Shown in pieces: positions 5,006 through 6,981 of a DNA stretch of 6,981 nt. Below the pieces are notes generated by a model. It searched no databases. It worked only from the letters and a program-made list of their open reading frames with translations, and had not been told where the DNA came from. The DNA is taken from assembly GCA_937890735.1 (NCBI GenBank), contig CALACZ010000189.1, forward strand, positions 1 through 6,981, read 5' to 3'. This DNA is from an uncultured Bacillota bacterium. GTDB taxonomy: Bacteria > Bacillota > Clostridia > Oscillospirales > Oscillospiraceae. The position numbers and the translations under genes were made by a program. Every line of letters begins with the position of its first letter. The stretch's first letter is position 1.

Positions 5006-5012
5006 ACAGCTC

Positions 5013-5041
5013 TTGACAGCACCCGGTTTTTTGTGTATAGT
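5013..5041 (+). promoter_or_regulatory. Sigma-A promoter of nrdD
   Basis: A perfect TTGACA (5013-5018), a 17-base spacer and TATAGT (5036-5041; 5 of 6). The predicted start is near 5048, giving a leader of about 104 bases. The promoter lies between the two NrdR-box pairs. Confidence 0.82.
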
Positions 5042-5054
5042 TTTCCATGCAGCG

Positions 5055-5102
5055 GCACAAGATATTGTGGTCGGTTTGCAGATCACTTTCTATATTTAGT
5101 AT
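5055..5102. promoter_or_regulatory. NrdR-box pair 2 (just downstream of the nrdD start)
   Basis: The strong box GCACAAGATATTGTGG (5055-5070) matches the pair-1 strong box at 13 of 16 positions. A weaker box TTTCTATATTTAGTAT (5087-5102) matches the inverted strong box at 10 of 16. The centres are again 32 bp apart, with a 16-bp spacer, the same geometry as pair 1. Bound NrdR here would block the early transcribed region of nrdD. The weak box was found by testing the expected spacing, so it is less certain than the strong one. Confidence 0.75.
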
Positions 5103-5151
5103 CATTTTGTTACGGATTTCCCGCGTTTTGAGAAGAGAGGAGCGTTTACCC

Positions 5152-6981
5152 ATGAAGATCATCAAGCGAAACGGCTCGGAGGCGACGTTTGATCTGATGA
5201 AGATCATCTCCGCCGTCACCAAGGCGAACAATGTTGTGGAGGAGGAGGACCGGCTCACGCCGATGCAGATCCGCCGCATCGCCGAGAGCGTGGAGCTCTC
5301 ATGCCAGTCGATGAACCGCGCGCTGAGCGTGGAAGAAATTCAGGATCTCGTCGAGCACCAGATCATGGCGCACGGCGCGTATGAGGTCGCCAAAAAGTAC
5401 ATCACCTACCGCTATACCCGCACGCTCGTGCGCAAATCCAACACGACCGACGACAAAATTTTGTCGCTCATCGAGTCGAACAACGAAGAGGTCAAGCAGG
5501 AAAACTCCAACAAGAACCCCACCGTCAACTCCGTCCAGCGCGACTATATGGCGGGCGAGGTGTCCAAGGATCTGTCCAGGCGTCTGCTGCTGCCGCAGGA
5601 TATTGTGGAGGCGCACGAGGCGGGCATCATCCACTTCCATGACGCGGACTACTTTGCCCAGCATATGCACAACTGCGACCTTGTGAACCTGGAGGATATG
5701 CTGCAAAACGGTACGGTCATCTCCGGCACGCTCATCGAAAAGCCGCACAGCTTTTCAACAGCCTGCAACATCGCAACCCAGATCATCGCGCAGATCGCCT
5801 CCAACCAGTACGGCGGTCAGTCCATTTCTCTGACGCATCTTGCGCCGTTTGTGGACGTATCGCGGCAGAAGATCCGCAAGTCCGTGCTCGAGGAGCTGTC
5901 CGCGTTCGGCGTTGCGCCGGACGAGGCGGCGGTCGATCGCGTCGTGGAGGAGCGCCTGCGCGACGAGGTGCGCCGCGGCGTGCAGACCATCCAGTATCAG
6001 GTCGTTACCCTCATGACCACCAACGGGCAGGCGCCGTTCATCACCGTGTTCATGTACCTCGGCGAGGCGCGCAGCGAGCAGGAGCGGCACGATCTTGCCA
6101 TCATCATCGAAGAGACGCTCAAGCAGCGCATCCAGGGCGTGAAGAACGAAAAGGGCGTGTGGATCACCCCGGCGTTCCCCAAGCTCATCTATGTGCTCGA
6201 CGAGGATAACATCCACGAGGGCGCGCCGTATTGGGAGCTGACGAAGCTCGCCGCCAAGTGCACCGCCAAGCGCATGGTGCCCGACTACATCTCGGCAAAG
6301 AAAATGCGCGAGCTCAAGCTCTCCAAGGGCGAGACGCCGGGTCACGGCGACGTGTACACCTGCATGGGCTGCCGCAGCTTCCTCACGCCCGACCGCTCCG
6401 GCAATGGCTGGAACAACGTCGCCAACGCCGGCAATTACGAGCCGGGCAAGCCCAAATATTACGGACGCTTCAATCAGGGCGTCGTGACCATTAACCTGCC
6501 GGACGTGGCGCTGTCCTCCGGCGGCGCGCTCGATAAATTCTGGAAGATTTTTGACGAACGGCTGGACCTGTGCTACCGCGCGCTGATGTGCCGCCACAAC
6601 CGCCTGCTCGGCACGCTCTCGGACGCCGCGCCCATCCTGTGGCAGTACGGCGCGCTGGCGCGCCTTCCCAAGGGCGAGCCGATCGACAAGCTGCTCTACG
6701 GCGGCTACTCCACCATCTCGCTGGGCTATGCGGGGCTGTATGAGTGCGTCAAATACATGACCGGCAAATCGCACACCGACCCCGCCGCAACGCCCTTCGC
6801 GCTGGAGATCATGCAGCACATGAACGACGCCTGCAAGCGCTGGAAGGAAGCCACCGACATTGACTTCTCCCTCTACGGCACGCCGCTGGAGTCTACGACG
6901 TATAAATTCGCGCAGTGCCTGCAAAAGCGCTTTGGCGTGATCGAGGGCATCACGGACAAAAACTACATCACGAACTCCTAC
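5152..6981 (+). CDS. nrdD: Anaerobic (class III) ribonucleoside-triphosphate reductase NrdD (5' part)
   Basis: An open frame of 610 codons runs off the right edge. The protein reduces ribonucleoside triphosphates to deoxy forms with a glycyl radical, using formate as reductant in the best-known enzymes, and acts in the cytoplasm under anoxia. Residues 1 to about 95 form an ATP-cone (MKIIKRNGSEATFD start, ITYRYTR end) that senses ATP/dATP. The catalytic domain follows: Cys205 in STACNIATQ and Cys407 in TCMGCRSFL correspond to the two active-site cysteines, Cys407 being the thiyl-radical residue with Met405 two positions before. The glycyl-radical loop and zinc-ribbon cysteines should lie in the missing C-terminal 100 or so residues. 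The ATG at 5152 has AGGAG (5138-5142) at 9-base spacing. It is transcribed divergently from nrdG, its activase, under paired NrdR boxes. No frameshift is seen. Confidence 0.97.
   Translation, partial: MKIIKRNGSEATFDLMKIISAVTKANNVVEEEDRLTPMQIRRIAESVELSCQSMNRALSVEEIQDLVEHQIMAHGAYEVAKKYITYRYTRTLVRKSNTTDDKILSLIESNNEEVKQENSNKNPTVNSVQRDYMAGEVSKDLSRRLLLPQDIVEAHEAGIIHFHDADYFAQHMHNCDLVNLEDMLQNGTVISGTLIEKPHSFSTACNIATQIIAQIASNQYGGQSISLTHLAPFVDVSRQKIRKSVLEELSAFGVAPDEAAVDRVVEERLRDEVRRGVQTIQYQVVTLMTTNGQAPFITVFMYLGEARSEQERHDLAIIIEETLKQRIQGVKNEKGVWITPAFPKLIYVLDEDNIHEGAPYWELTKLAAKCTAKRMVPDYISAKKMRELKLSKGETPGHGDVYTCMGCRSFLTPDRSGNGWNNVANAGNYEPGKPKYYGRFNQGVVTINLPDVALSSGGALDKFWKIFDERLDLCYRALMCRHNRLLGTLSDAAPILWQYGALARLPKGEPIDKLLYGGYSTISLGYAGLYECVKYMTGKSHTDPAATPFALEIMQHMNDACKRWKEATDIDFSLYGTPLESTTYKFAQCLQKRFGVIEGITDKNYITNSY

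Noticed and set aside
5075..5102. A second nrdD promoter using TATATT or TAGTAT as -10
   Set aside because: No -35 at proper spacing was found, and the AT-rich words are better explained as the weak box of NrdR pair 2.
4887..5279. Upstream extension of nrdG to a 302-residue protein
   Set aside because: It would cross the nrdG promoter and the NrdR boxes and overlap nrdD; the normal NrdG N-terminus begins at 4886 with a good ribosome site.
5299..6924. Minus-strand frames of 149 and 389 residues opposite nrdD
   Set aside because: These are shadows in GC-rich DNA. The plus frame from 5152 encodes NrdD with all expected motifs and is open to the edge of the window.

Overview
The window looks like chromosomal DNA of a GC-rich, anaerobic, endospore-forming Clostridia-type Firmicute, most likely Oscillospiraceae/Ruminococcaceae-like. 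This is inferred from strong AGGAGG-type ribosome sites, a class III (oxygen-sensitive) ribonucleotide reductase system, a PdaA-type spore-cortex deacetylase, and GC-rich hairpin repeats of the kind I recall from gut Oscillospiraceae genomes. No mobile-element gene, tRNA, rRNA or CRISPR array is visible.

Layout, left to right. (1) 1-296: the 3' end of livF (branched-chain amino acid ABC transporter ATPase), closed by a near-perfect terminator at 301-332. (2) 333-702: a gene-free stretch built of hairpin repeats, including two copies of one GC-rich element facing each other. (3) 703-1269 (minus): a small class II (zinc) aldolase/epimerase with a convincing sigma-A promoter. (4) Divergently, 1408-2214 (plus): pdaA, then a 44-residue Trp/Gly/Cys membrane miniprotein (2280-2414) and a terminator. 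(5) 2587-3879 (plus): a monovalent cation:proton antiporter with its own extended -10 promoter, ending in a bidirectional terminator shared with the convergent dut gene. (6) 3929-4886 (minus): the nrdG-dut pair, read divergently from nrdD (5152 to beyond the right edge, plus).

The best-supported system is the anaerobic deoxyribonucleotide module: NrdD (class III reductase with ATP-cone), NrdG (its radical-SAM activase) and Dut (dUTPase). NrdD-type enzymes reduce ribonucleoside triphosphates and can therefore make dUTP directly, which Dut would convert to dUMP for thymidylate synthesis. The 265-bp nrdG/nrdD intergenic region holds back-to-back sigma-A promoters and two NrdR-box pairs. Each pair has one strong and one weak box with centres 32 bp apart. 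One pair lies between the two promoters and the other lies just downstream of the predicted nrdD transcription start. This double-pair layout is the most interesting regulatory structure in the window. The other genes look like ordinary housekeeping or sporulation genes. I see no strong sign of a wholly new multi-gene system.
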